Part shown: in pieces, positions 31,592-48,771 of the stretch | How positions within the stretch are numbered: the first letter of the stretch is position 1 | Layout of the letters: each line of letters begins with the position of its first letter | Assembly (NCBI GenBank): GCA_036571765.1 | Contig: BROE01000025.1 | Coordinates: 2,612,855 to 2,676,854 of the forward strand | Source: Plecoglossus altivelis | Taxonomy: Eukaryota > Chordata > Actinopteri > Osmeriformes > Plecoglossidae | Length of the DNA stretch: 64,000 bases | Direction: 5' to 3' | Made by a program: the position numbers and the translations under genes | The notes under the pieces: model-generated | Database searches by the model: none | What the model saw: only the letters and a program-made list of their open reading frames with translations | What the model was told of the DNA's origin: nothing

Positions 31592-34500
31592 AAGCTGAAT
31601 TTTGGTACGAGGGTGGCAATGGCCAGGGCAGCTATCAGTGTGACAAGCAAGACATTTAATTAGCTGTTCCTACATAGGCACCCTGCTCAGACCAGCCTGT
31701 GAAATTAAACAGTCCGTAATAGCTTTAATCACTGCCATTCAGACCCGCTCTATTGATAGACTGGGGCGACCAACAGGAGCCCGGGGAGTGTGTGTACCGC
31801 CGGAGCGCATCCCAAACGCATCAACCTCAGGATGCCTTTCCAGCCTTCCTCTCCGACTTTGTCTCTCGTTCTTCTTCTCGTCTCTCCTTCTTGTGCCGTC
31901 GACGGGTTTATTTTAGTCCTCCCGCTGCCTTCCGACTGCTGGCTGCTGGGCGTCTCTCCACGCCGTTGTGCCTCTACGCGGCCGCTTCTCTTATGAACAA
32001 ATTGGCACATGGGTGCCTCCACTAAGGTTTATATAACGGCTATATCTGGAAGAAGGCAGCCCAGTCAGGGGGGATAAGACAAGCCAGTTGGGGAGCGTGT
32101 GGGGGGGGGGGGGGCTGTATCCTCCCTGACAATGCCCCGAGAAGGAGCGAGGCTCGGGGGAAGGAGCAGGAGCAGGTAAGGGGGGAGGAGGGAGCAGGGG
32201 AGAGGCGAGGGGGGGGGAGGGGGGAAGTGGGTATCTGAAGCAGTCGCCAAAGCAAATAAGAGCTGTGTTTCCAGCTCTGGTTCCAGGAGCTGTGGAGAGG
32301 TGGGATTACTCAGAGTTGGGGCTGTAAACAGAGCTGACATCACATTGAAAGCAACCATTGGTGCCTCCTCCTTTTTCTCCTCCTCTCCCTCTCACCCTCT
32401 CCTCCTCCACCCTCTCCTCCTCTCTCCCTCCCCTCTTCCTCTCACCCCCTCTTCCTCTCACCCTCTCCTCCTCCTCTCTCCCTCTCCTTCTCCTCTCTCC
32501 CTCTCCTCCTCCTCCTACTCTCTTCGCCTCCTCTCCTCAGGGATAAAAACAGCTAATGTCACGCGCATCTTCGTCAACAACCTTAAAGCAGAGCCTCTGT
32601 GCCCTGCCAGCTAGATTATAAAGAGCAGGCTTCCTCACTATGTTGTCGTGTCCTGAAGCTGCAGAGTCACCAACTCAGGGCGCTCAGCCAGGCCCAGTCC
32701 AACCACAGTTAGCAGGCTAACGCTAGCTGGAGAGCTTTCACAGGCAGAGTAGGTAGCAGGCTAATGCTAGCTGGAGAGAACTCAGAGGCAGAGCAGTTAG
32801 CAGGCTAACGCTAGCTGGAGGGCTCTTGAAGGCAGAGCGGTTAGCAGGCTAACGCTAGCTGGAGAGCTCTTAGAGGCAGAGCGGTTAGCAGACTAACGCT
32901 GGCTGGAGAGCTGTCACTAAGGGACAGCAGTCTGTAATCTGACATCATATGGGTTCCTTTGTCTTTATCTGTCTGCTCAGAAACACACTTGTTCAGCATG
33001 ACAGAGTATACTGAGTACTGGCCTTAGCAGAGGGCAGATATCTCAAGTCTTCTGGAAGTTCCTGATGGGTCTGTCTTAGGTTAGTTGAACAATCATATTT
33101 CTTGGTGGGTGGGCTTTACAGTCATCCTCTCTGTCAGGGGGCAGCATGGGCAAAAGTCTCGCTGATATGACCAGTTACAGTTACAGGCTGGGATTTTGAG
33201 AAGGGCTGATTGGACCAGCTGTGCAGAGACTAATGGAGAGAGTTACATATCCTCCAGTGTGTATACGTGTGTGTGCGGGTGGCTGGGTGTGTGTGTCAGT
33301 CTGGACATTTCCAGAGCTTTCTAGTCTGAGCTGAGGCTTATATAATCAGACTGTGGCCTGGGTCAGCTGGGTGTGTGTGTCTCCTCGCTGGCATGGCAAC
33401 CGGTCTGCGTCCTTGGCAGGGTTTTGACCAGGGTCAGGGCCAGAGTCGGGGAGGGGGGGGGTTGAGAGGGGGGGGTTCAATGTGTGGACCAGGCATCCTT
33501 TACCACTCGCAACCATGGTTACCCCACGGTGCTTAGGAAGGCCAGTGATGCCATAGGTTGTACTGTTGCCTTCAGTTCAGAGAGGCAGCTCGCCGTGCGT
33601 CCCCCCCCCCCTTCCTCCTCCCCACCCGGTCGTACATCCCCCACCCCCCCACCCTCCCCTGGGACACAGAGTGACCCCCCCCCCCCTCCTCCTCCCTTCC
33701 CCCAGCCCTGCTGTGGTTATTCTGGTCCCACACGAGCAGCGCTAGGAGGGACTGGCGGGCTTGGACCCGCGTGTGGTTGCTGTCATCTCAGGACGTGCCG
33801 ACTGATTCCGCCAACGACACATTCGGACAGGACGTTGTTGGAAGGCTGTGTTTCTTTAGATCACGGCCCACTTGTCTTCACGCTCTCCTTTCCCTCTCAG
33901 TCTGGCCCTGCCAACGAGCCGTCGAAGCTGTCTGTCTGTGCGTGAATGTGTTTGTGTGTTCCACCTCCTGTCCCAACCCATCTGACAAACCCTTCAACTA
34001 TTTACGAGCTCAGCTGATTCCTGTCTTACTTCATTAGCTCTGGAAATGAGACCACATCTAAAATTAGTCTTCAGTGGACCCCACCAACCCCCCGCTACGA
34101 CACACACGTACACAAACACAACGCATGCAAACAGACTGCCGCTTCCAAAATGAGTTTCATCTAAATGGGGTTCTTCTAAAGAGCACATTCTAGTGGATGT
34201 TCTTCAGCTTGCTGCCCTGTTCATCTGAAGTCATGTTCTCAGAATGTTCCCAGACGGCAGGAAGTTTAAATAGCCCCTATTAGTTATACAACATTCTGCC
34301 CTGCTTGCTGGTCAACATAGTATTGGGAAATAACAGCCCAAAGCAGCAATCAGTAGCTGTGCTTTCTGAAGGCAGGGGGAGTGGATAGTTAAGAGCTGTG
34401 AAACACCAGGCTCGGGTGTAGATGTTTAGACTGTGGTGTGTTCACACGTACAGAATCAACATAAATCATTGTTCTTCTTGCAATGTGTCTTTAAAATCCA

Positions 34501-35137
34501 GTCTGAGATGTTGATTTTGTCTCCTCTTCTCTCTTTCCCCTCCCTCCCTCCCTCCCTCCCACCTCTTCTGTTCTGTCCTCTCCACTTCTCCTCTCCCCTC
34601 CTCTCCTGTCCTCTCCTCACCCCATCTCCCTTCTCATCTCCTCTCATCTCCTCTCCCCTCCTCTCCTCTCCCCATCTCCCCTCTCATCTCCTCTCATCTC
34701 CTCTCCCCATCTCTCCTCTCATCTCCTCTCATCTCCTCTGCTCTCCTCTCCCCTCCTCTCCTCTCCCCATCTCCCCTCTCATCTCCTCTGCTCTCCTCTC
34801 CCCATCTCTCCCCTCCTTTCCTCTCCTCATCTCCCCTCTCATCTCCTATCATCTCCTCTGCTCTCCCCTCCTCTCCTCCCCCCATCTCCCCTCTCCTCCT
34901 CAGGCTCTGTGTGGCTGCACAGTCAACATTCCGACCCTGGATAACCGAGTCATCCCGCTGCCGTGTCACGACATCATCAAGCCGGGCACAGTGAAGCGTC
35001 TGCGAGGGGAGGGGCTTCCGTTTCCCAAGAGCCCGTCGCAGCGCGGCGACCTGGTGGTAGAGTTCTCCGTCCGCTTCCCCGACCGCATCCCGCCACAGTC
35101 CCGGGAGATCATCAGACAGCACCTGCCCCAGTCGTAA
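28334..35137 (+). CDS. dnajb5: DnaJ homologue subfamily B member 5 (Hsp40 co-chaperone)
   Basis: Three coding exons, 28334-28544, 30164-30831 and 34904-35137, join in frame to 370 aa. The N-terminal J domain runs from MGKDYYKTLGIPKG with the catalytic HPD at residues 32-34, which stimulates Hsp70 ATPase. A Gly/Phe-rich linker holds the DNAJB5-typical HYTFHGDPHATFASFFGGSN segment. The C-terminal substrate-binding domains start at DPPVVHELKVSLEEIFHGCTK and end with the REIIRQHLPQS dimerisation tail. A 5' UTR acceptor at 28281 implies at least one upstream noncoding exon. Introns of about 1.6 and 4.1 kb are repeat-rich. The C-terminal body matches DNAJB5 better than DNAJB1 or DNAJB4 (ALCGCTVNIPT, RRRLNPDGR). 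Synteny with VCP and FANCG agrees. Confidence 0.95.
28767..28900 (+). repeat. AGCTAGCAACACTTAGCAC tandem repeat
   Basis: About six degenerate units of roughly 22 bases in DNAJB5 intron 1, each with a GCTAGC or TTAGCA core. Confidence 0.8.
29490..29625 (-). mobile_element. tRNA-Cys-derived SINE (minus orientation)
   Basis: The reverse complement has a tRNA-like head: B box region GGTTTAAATCC, preceded by TCAAGAGGTC and a degenerate AGCTTAAGGGTTAGAGGATT A box. The SINE tail (GCGTGTAGCAGACGCTTTGA on the plus strand) follows. It lies in DNAJB5 intron 1. Confidence 0.7.
29745..29835 (-). repeat. Possible LINE tail (TTCAA repeats)
   Basis: ATTCAATTCAATTCAATC followed by TTTATTACAGACTCAAGG resembles 3' ends of teleost L2/Rex-type elements. 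The assignment rests on this short tail only. Confidence 0.35.
32708..32920 (+). repeat. 44-bp minisatellite with an internal inverted repeat
   Basis: Five units spaced exactly 44 bases (32708, 32752, 32796, 32840, 32884) in DNAJB5 intron 2. Most begin with GTTAGCAGGCTAAC, in which GTTAGC and GCTAAC pair across a 2-base loop. Confidence 0.9.
34520..34902 (+). repeat. CTCTCCTCTCATCTC polypyrimidine array before the last DNAJB5 exon
   Basis: About 380 bases almost free of purines, in repeats of roughly 15-30 bases, running directly into the CAG acceptor at 34901-34903. Confidence 0.9.
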
Positions 35138-35693
35138 GGGGCCGTCGGACGTCTGGGGCCCCTCCCACCCCACCCTCCCACCCCACCCTCCTTGCGCCCC
35201 ACACACAGCCCTCCTCGACCCCCTCCACCCCTCTCTCCTGGGGTGGTTAGACAGCACTCGGCCGCCACCCCCGCCCTCCTCCACCAGCATCCTCCTTCGA
35301 CCCCTCCCCCCCGGTTCTCCTAACCCCCCCATGGGGACTGCTCACAGGAGACTAAAGTGCCGAGAGAAACTGACATTGATTGAAGGTTGTTTTTGCCCCC
35401 CCCCCACCCCATCTTTTCTTTAGTTTTTCTCCCGGACTGTGCTTGTATCCTGCATCCAGCTCTGCCTCAGCGTGACCTTGAACTCCCCCCCAATTCTCCT
35501 CCCATCAAGAATCCCCCCCCCCACTTCTCCTCCCGTTCTGCTTCGCCCTCCTCTTCTTGGTATATCCAAGCGCGTTTCCCCCGCTCGAGGTTTGAAACCG
35601 GATTGATTCCCGTCTTCCGCCTGATTCGCGACGTTCGTGCGTGCCTCCGCCAACGCCCCGGCCAGAGGTCACGTGAATCAGGGGGGGGGGGGG

Positions 35694-36017
35694 GGGTCAA
35701 CCGCTCATTCTTCTCTCGACATGGTTTTGTGAGCTTCGGGAATGTACTCTACTAGGGTGACAAATGCCTGTCTGAGGAGCTATATGAGTAAACACACAAC
35801 ATACTATCGCTCTCATGAACGGGACAGTCAGGGCCACACCCCTCCAAACGACGAACTTTGTTGCAACATGTTTCAAATCACAATGTGCCATTCATAAGTG
35901 TTGGGACACAAAAAATCATAATAATAGAGGGGGCTTGTACTAACTCAAGGTTGCGAACACACTATTAAAAGTGAGGCATAAGAGAGAGGTAGATGTGGTA
36001 AACACTGATGTTCAGAA
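35694..36017 (+). repeat. Left copy of a ~325-bp duplicated segment
   Basis: Matches 36273-36600 from TCA(A)CCGCTCAT through AAACGACGA to GAGGTAGATG(T)GGTAAA, with scattered single-base indels. It follows a poly-G run of about 16. Confidence 0.85.
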
Positions 36018-36259
36018 NNNNNNNNNNNNNNNNNNNNNNNNNNNNNNNNNNNNNNNNNNNNNNNNNNNNNNNNNNNNNNNNNNNNNNNNNNNNNNNNNNN
36101 NNNNNNNNNNNNNNNNNNNNNNNNNNNNNNNNNNNNNNNNNNNNNNNNNNNNNNNNNNNNNNNNNNNNNNNNNNNNNNNNNNNNNNNNNNNNNNNNNNNN
36201 NNNNNNNNNNNNNNNNNNNNNNNNNNNNNNNNNNNNNNNNNNNNNNNNNNNNNNNNNNN
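36018..36259. other. Assembly gap (N run)
   Basis: Ns only, between two copies of the same segment. Confidence 0.98.
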
Positions 36260-36272
36260 GGGGGGGGGGGGG

Positions 36273-36600
36273 GTCACCGCTCATCTTCTCCCCACATGGT
36301 TTTGGAGCTTCGGGAACTGTACTCTACTAAGGTGACAATGCCTGGTCTGAGGAGCTATATAGTAAACACACAACATGACTCTGTGTCTGAACGGGACAGT
36401 TAGGGCACACTTTAGTAATAAAACGACGACTTTGTTCAACATGGTTTCAAAATCACAATGTGCCATTCATAAGTGTTGGGACAATAAAGTCATAATTGCT
36501 ATTTTGGAGGAGGGGGCTGTACACTCAAGGCATTCGAAAACACAATTAAAAGCTGAGGCATAAAAGAGAGGTAGATGGTAAAACCTGTGTCAGAACAGCC
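36273..36600 (+). repeat. Right copy of the duplicated segment
   Basis: Begins after a poly-G run of about 13 bases at the gap edge, like the left copy. Carries the intact AATAAA at 36483. Confidence 0.85.
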
Positions 36601-39600
36601 GTCACGAAATAGTGACATTCAGTTTGAATCATATTTTCATGTGCCTTTATTGTACAGCAAAAGGGGCCATTTTGTCTTGATTGCTCCAGCACTTGTGTGG
36701 GGCGCTGTCTTTAGCGCTGGAGCTGAAAACATCGTAGACAATCTCAGACCGGTTCCAACCACCAGGTAAACAAGGTGTCCAACGGTTTTCTAACTGAATC
36801 CAGGTGTCTGTTACCTAGGTGCTTTCTGTATTAACCCACCTGATGAGACATCTAGCTAATCTGGGTGCTGTTCACTCTGAAAGTGTGTCGGTTCTGTTCA
36901 TCGCTCACACGCAGAGGGGACTATCCAGTGCCTTAACCTGGAGTCACACATTCTGAACACGCACACCCGCTCTCGCGCGCGCGCCAACCTGCGCACTCGG
37001 AGACAACACGCCAAGCGACAACACGCCAAGCGACACATCCTCAGAGAGAGGCATACACGCACACGCAGAATAACACACTCTCACAACACACCCTGTACAG
37101 ATAAAGCCATGCGCAAATATACCTGAGTAGACCTCCGCAGGACGATACAACTCTATCGTCTCTCTAGACGTCTCTGTGTTCCCAAGCCATGTCTGGATGC
37201 TATTGAACCGGGCGACGCTTGTTATCGGTCCTTGGCTGCATCACGACGACGCCACGGTCGCGTCGTTTCTGCGCCGGACCGATACTTGGTGGACCCGGCG
37301 CTCGTTTTGGGTCGCGTTTGGAGTTGAGACAGGCTGCGGTTTGGAAAGGTCACCTTGCTTCAAGTGGAGGCTGATGTGCGTGTGTTTCCTCAACCCCTGC
37401 CTGCAGAAGGTGATAGAAGCAAAGGATACTCATCTACGAGTTTAAGACTGATTATGTGACATGTGAACGGTTAACAGATACACACACACACACACACACT
37501 CGCGGATGATCGTCAGGTCGGATGACTTCCGTGAGCCCTTATCCCAGAGAGGCAGAGGCAGTGAGAGAGAGAGGGAGTGGAGGAGGAGGTATTCTGGGTT
37601 CAGATACAGGCCTGGTTCCTCACAACACAGATGAAGCCCACAGTCTAGGTCTAACTACACCATCCAATACCATCAGGTGTACATACTCTAACAGTCATCT
37701 GGTGTAGGTACTATGGCCAGGTACTGCAATCAGGTGTATGTACTGTAACCACATACTGTAACCAGGTGTATGTACTGTAACCAGGTGTATGTACTGTAAC
37801 CAGATACTGCAACCAGGTCTATGTACTGTAACCAGGTCTATGTACTGTAACCAGGTGTATGTACTGTTACCGAGTACTATAACCAGGTCCATGTACTGTA
37901 ACCAGGTACTGTAACCAGGTACCGAAAAGGCCTGTTCTGTAACACAACATCAAATAAGGGGTAAACAAATATTTTCTATTCTGCATGTGTGCGTGTGCGT
38001 GCATGTGGGTGTGTGCCTGCACTTGCGGGGTGTGCGTGCGTGTGTTTCTGTGTGTGCGTGTGTTCCTGTGTGCGCGTGTGTTTCCGTGTGTGTGTGTGTA
38101 AGTGTCTAGAATCCTGTTTAGTCCAGATGTTTGTACCGCAATGCTACCGAAACACTCCCAGACGTTTGTACTACAATGCTACCAAAACACTCACAGAGAC
38201 CTACCGCTTCTTGTACTTTTGACAACATTTCTGATTGAAACCATTTTACAAGGATGACAAAATAAACCAAATGATGTTCACTTGGTACTGTGTGTGTCTG
38301 GGGGGAGGTCCTGCGAAGGGCAGACTGTCACCGGCGCACTGCCACCCAATCACGCTGCTGCGGGCTCATTTGGAAAAAGGTTCGAAAGGTCTCCTTTGCG
38401 CGTGAGTGTATGAATAAAGGCGAATGAGTGAGCGAGTGCTGTATTGCAAATCTTCTGTACATATTTTCCTCCCGTCAGTTCAACAGATCGACAGCCCCTG
38501 CCAGACTTTGACCTGGCTCTGTTGAACTGTCCCCAGTCTGTCCCAGTCCCAGACACTGTCACACTGTCGTTCCCTCTCCCCACCAGGTCTCTCCTGTCCA
38601 GGTAAGCACAGTCAGCTCTTCTGTTACTTGATGTCGACCAGCCATTTGTGTCTCCTTTCCTCTTCTCTGTTCTGAACAATTTCGTTGGTGCTGCTGGACT
38701 AGAGAGGCAATTGGTTGTACAGGAAGGAGCACATGACCACGTCGGCGGTGGATGCGACAGTCCAGAGGACGGCCATGTGACCAGGTTCTGTCGCAGGCAG
38801 GGCTGCGTTCAGGACAGGCAGGGTGGACGACTTGCGTCGATGTCCAACTGTTCCCTGGTCTCTGTCAGATTAGCTGCAAACACTGGCCCTGTACAGCAGG
38901 AGGGGTGAAGGGAGGGGTGGGGGGGGGTTGTAGGGGGGCCGTGTGTGAAGAGTTCATCACTCTCCTGAAATAAACTCAGTAGGTCTGTGGGATCAGAGAG
39001 TAGAGAAAGTCCAGTAGGGAGCAGAGTAGAGATAAGAGGGAGGAAGGTGGTCTGGCTCCAGGGATGATAATGTTGTGTGTTTTCCACAAGGGTAAGAACG
39101 GGTATTCCCAGTTTTCCCCAACATGTCCGTGCTTTTGGTCAGAACACGGCGACACACACGTACAAACATACCCTCACAGGAGTCTATTGCATTGCCAAAG
39201 TTAATGATTTCAGACGCGAGTGACAATCAGTAACAGCATCGCAAGTGGACTTAAAGTGACTTAAATTTCTGCAGGGTCTGGAATCAGAGGACAACAAGTT
39301 CGACTAACTATAGTTTTGAACAACGCTACGAGTCTGTGTGTGCTTTAAAGCCATTTGCTTTATTATGATATAGAACTACAATACATCGTAGTTTTAAGTT
39401 ACAATTAAAATATCGATCCCCGGAAGTCGGTACTCTAATTGAACTAGATACACGTGTGCTGCCGGAAGACGCTAAGACACGGTTTGCTTGCGACCGCGCG
39501 AAAAGAACGGCGTTTGTTGAACCTTTTTCAGTTATTTGACACATTTTGAATGCTTGGATACACAGACTTTGAGATGCACGCATCAAAGTACAATTCCTTC

Positions 39601-39814
39601 GATTAAAGAATGCGAAGCGTGCGACGCGTAACGCCCTGCGCGCTCACAGCCACTCATTCTGTCATAATTTCCTTCTCAGTCGTTCGCCCTGCAGCTACCC
39701 GAACCTTCAATCAACCCAGCTCAGCAAGTAAGTCATGTATGTTGTCACTGCGCTGACAGCAAGTACTACAACTGTAGGCCTCCGTTAGGCTTAGCTATTT
39801 TAAACAACGGAAAG

Positions 39815-39850
<36 letters not shown>

Positions 39851-39896
39851 CCCTTTGCCACAGTACTGTAACTGCCTCATCCTGTGAGCTGCGGTC
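36601..39896. other. Spacer between DNAJB5 and AKR1A1
   Basis: No conserved protein recognised. Contains the tandem repeat at 37674-37925, (GT)n at 37985-38100, and a CpG-rich stretch at 39600-39730. That stretch ends in AGCAA|GTAAGT and may be an AKR1A1 5' noncoding exon. Confidence 0.5.
37674..37925 (+). repeat. GTACTGTAACCAGGTGTAT tandem repeat
   Basis: About a dozen degenerate units of roughly 18 bases (CCAGGTGTATGTACTGTAA with CCAGGTCTATG and CCAGGTACTG variants). Confidence 0.85.
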
Positions 39897-42246
39897 ATGA
39901 GTTCCTTTGTGACTCTGTCGTCGGGTCAGAAGATGCCCTTGGTGGGGCTGGGCACCTGGAAGAGTAGCCCTGGACAGGTCAGCCCATGGTTGTTCATTGT
40001 GAGAGTACATCTGGGTGTGTGTGATGGTGTTGGAGAGTTCATCTGTGTGTGGGAGATTGTATTGGGGTATGTAGGTCTATGTGGTGGTGTTAGAGTACAT
40101 CTGTGTGTGGGAGATTTTATTGGGGCATGTAGGTGTATGTGATGGTGTTTGAGAGTACTGTACATCTGTGTGTGGGAGATTGTATTGGGGTATTATGTAG
40201 GTGTATGTGAGGGTGTTTGAGAGTACTGTACATCTGTGTTTGTGATGGTGTTGGAGAGTACATGTGTGTGTGTGTGGGAGATTTTATTGGGGTATGTAGG
40301 TGTATGTGATGGTGTTTTTGAGAGTACTGTACATCTGTGTGTGTGATGGTGTTTGAGAGTACATCTGTGTGTGTGCATGTGTGCGTGTGTGTGCGTGTGC
40401 ATCTGCAGGTGAAGCAGGCGGTCTTAGCCGCTCTAGACTGCGGTTACAGACACATCGATTGTGCCGCTGCCTACGGCAACGAACAGGAAGTGGGCGAGGC
40501 CCTGGCAGAGAGGGTGGGGCCTGGGAAGGTGAGAGGCAGGGCATGCTCGTACTCCTATCCTTTAATCCTAGACACCACCAACCTTCAACTTTTCTTCGGA
40601 AGGTCAACCTGTGTATGTTTAAGGTTAACTAACTGTCCAATAGCTCTAACCATCGTTTAAACCAGGAATGATCACAACAACATTATGACAGATCATTTCT
40701 GCAATATATGTTCATTAGCGATGAGGAATCTGACAGTAAAGTGTGACAACCAGCAGAGGGATGGGTTATAGCTCATCGCTTAGAGCATTTGACTGTGGAT
40801 CAAGAGGTCACTGGCTCAAGTCCCCTCGGCCTTTGGATGAAAGCGTCCTCTAAGTCCGTCCGTCCGTCCTCACGCTGTCCCAGGCGCTGCGTCGAGACGA
40901 GGTGTTTGTGACGTCCAAGCTGTGGAACACCAAGCACCATCCTGAGGATGTGGAGCCGGCCTGTAGGATCAGCTTGGCCCAGCTGGGCCTCTCCTGCCTG
41001 GACCTCTACCTCATGCACTGGCCCATGGCCTTCCAGTAAGCAACACACATGTTCCCACTCAGATAGATAGATAAATACTTTATTGATCCAGAGGGACATT
41101 GTGCAGCAGTTTTTTGCTTACATACACACATCACAAAGATATAAAAGGTGTCAAGTTAAAAGTTAAAAAGTAATAACAGTGGATATCACACCTCCCCCTC
41201 CCCTCGCTTCACACCCTCAGTAGTGGCCCCACTAACAATCAGAAATCCTGGATGTTTCCTGTCTCACTTCCTGTGTCTTATGTCACTTCCTGTGTCCGTA
41301 TCCAGACGTGGGCCAGAGCTCATGCCTAAGAGGGCAGACGGGAGCGTGTGTTACGCCGACACGCACTACCGGGACACCTGGGTCGCCATGGAGACTCTGG
41401 TTGACAAGGGCCTGGTGAAAGCCATCGGCTTGTCCAACTTCAACGCGAGACAGACCGATGATGTCATCAGCATAGCCAAGCACAGGCCTGTTGTGAACCA
41501 GGTAAGAGAGAGAGAATGTGTGTTTGTTTGTGTATGGGTGTGAGAGAGCATGTTGTTTTGAGACATAATCAAACGTAGTGTAACTCTACTCTGGTTGCAG
41601 GTGGAGTGTCACCCGTATCTGTCCCAGACAGAGCTGCTGTCTCACTGCCGCTCGCTGGGTGTGTGCGTGACGGCCTACAGCCCCCTGGGCAGTGGGGACC
41701 GGCCCTGGGCCTCGCCTAGTGAACCCTGCCTGCTAGAGGAGCCCAAACTGGGGGCTATCGCTCGGAGGCTCCGCAAGAGCCCTGCCCAGGTCATCCTCAG
41801 GTAGCCCAGCCCAGCCTAGCCTAGCCTAGCCCAGCCCCAGGGTTAGGGTGTCGTTTTCTCTCTCATACATACACACACAGTGGACAGGCGTTCAGGTGTG
41901 GGTGTTCTCAGGTGGAACGTGCAGAGGGGCGTGGTGTGCATCCCTAAGAGCGTCACGCCCTCGCGGATCCAGCAGAACCTGCAGGTGTTTGACTTCAGCC
42001 TCTCGGAGAGCGACATGGAGGACATCGCCTCGCTCAACCGCAACCAGCGCTTCATCGTGCCGGCAGTGGAGGTGAGCGTCTCCGAGCACACTCACCTGTA
42101 TGTCCTGGACTCGGTCAGTGGTGTTGGGTTCCTCTCTAACGGGTTGGTGGGTGTGTGTGTTGGGGGGGGGGTCTTTGCAGAGGGATGGTGACAGGGTGTG
42201 GAGAGATGCAGAACATCCACATTTCCCCTTCCTGGATTCTTACTGA
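39897..42246 (+). CDS. akr1a1: Aldo-keto reductase family 1 member A1 (aldehyde reductase)
   Basis: Seven exons (39897-39977, 40409-40528, 40884-41035, 41306-41501, 41601-41800, 41912-42071, 42181-42246) join to 324 aa; the human protein is 325. The enzyme reduces aldehydes, including glucuronate and S-nitroso adducts, with NADPH in the cytosol. The AKR catalytic tetrad is present at Asp44, Tyr49, Lys79 and His112. The family signatures GYRHIDCAAAYGNE, GLSNFNARQ and IPKSVTPSRI (NADPH phosphate site) are intact. The last small exon encodes RDGDRVWRDAEHPHFPFLDSY, like the human DGKRVPRDAGHPLYPFNDPY end. It is tail-to-tail with VCP, 652 bases apart. No canonical AATAAA was found after the stop. 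Confidence 0.95.
40755..40872 (+). mobile_element. tRNA-Cys-derived SINE (plus orientation)
   Basis: GGTTATAGCTCATCGCTTAG and AGCATTTGACTGTGGATCAA closely follow vertebrate tRNA-Cys. Next come a B-box-like GGCTCAAGTCC and the SINE tail GGATGAAAGCGTCCTCTAAG. It ends about 12-15 bases before the AKR1A1 exon that starts at 40884. Confidence 0.8.
41060..41180 (-). repeat. Probable LINE tail in an AKR1A1 intron
   Basis: GATAGATAGATAAATAC followed by TTTATTGATCCAGAGGGACA matches the common teleost non-LTR 3' end motif (TTTATTGATCCC). Family not assigned. Confidence 0.5.
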
Positions 42247-42898
42247 TCTCAAGACACACAGGATTCGAGTCCTAACCTCTCACCAAACTGAAGACTTAGC
42301 ATTTTAAATATAGTTTCGATCACTCTTGTTAATGTCACTGCAAATGTGGCCTGAAATTAATTTGTGTAGATATTTACTGCTATGATTGAGTTCACTATAT
42401 TTTAAACATGTGGATCTAGATCTGTTTCATTCCAGTACTATGCCCATGTGATCAGAGTATTTAATTACAGATGAGAATCGGTACTCCCCTTATAACTGCA
42501 GTACAATGAAGACCAATGCTAGATGATCACATTTTAATTCAGTGAGATTTTTATTTTCAACATGTTCAAACTGGTCATACATTATATGCTACCGTTCATA
42601 AAAAATGAAGTTATTAGCAATTTGTTTTGTTTTTTTCTCGGTTCTTATAATCTACCATAGAATCCCATCTGTAGTCATTCATGTAGGGCTGTGATATATT
42701 CAGAATGAGCCCCCCCCCCATTCCTTCTCCCACATCCAAACCAGAGCAGAAAACCAAGCAGTTACATGCTTTAGCCATCAGAGAGGAATCATACAAAAAA
42801 GAAAAACACAAAGAAGCACAAAGTCCTAAAAAGGTGGAATCGGGTGAGTTTGTACAGGTGTGATCCAGGTGTAGGCCACAGGGGGGCGCTGCGTGTCT
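42247..42898. other. AKR1A1/VCP convergent 3' region
   Basis: AT-rich, no ORF. TTTATT at 42550-42555 is an AATAAA on the minus strand, about 345 bases beyond the VCP stop, and is the likely VCP poly(A) signal. Confidence 0.5.

Positions 42899-48771
<5,873 letters not shown>

Larger units (their letters stand above)
35138..36488 (+). terminator. DNAJB5 3' UTR and poly(A) signal
   Basis: C-rich untranslated sequence follows the stop. AATAAA at 36483-36488 lies in the right-hand of two near-identical copies around the gap; the matching site in the left copy (about 35908-35915) is disrupted. The true UTR is shorter than the interval if the duplication is artificial. Confidence 0.5.

Noticed and set aside
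37176..37445. Plus-strand ORF of 89 codons between DNAJB5 and AKR1A1
   Set aside because: Not recognised, no flanking signals, and no neighbouring exon continuing the frame.
40755..40835. A functional tRNA-Cys gene
   Set aside because: The arms carry mismatches, the acceptor stem does not close, and it is followed by a SINE tail.
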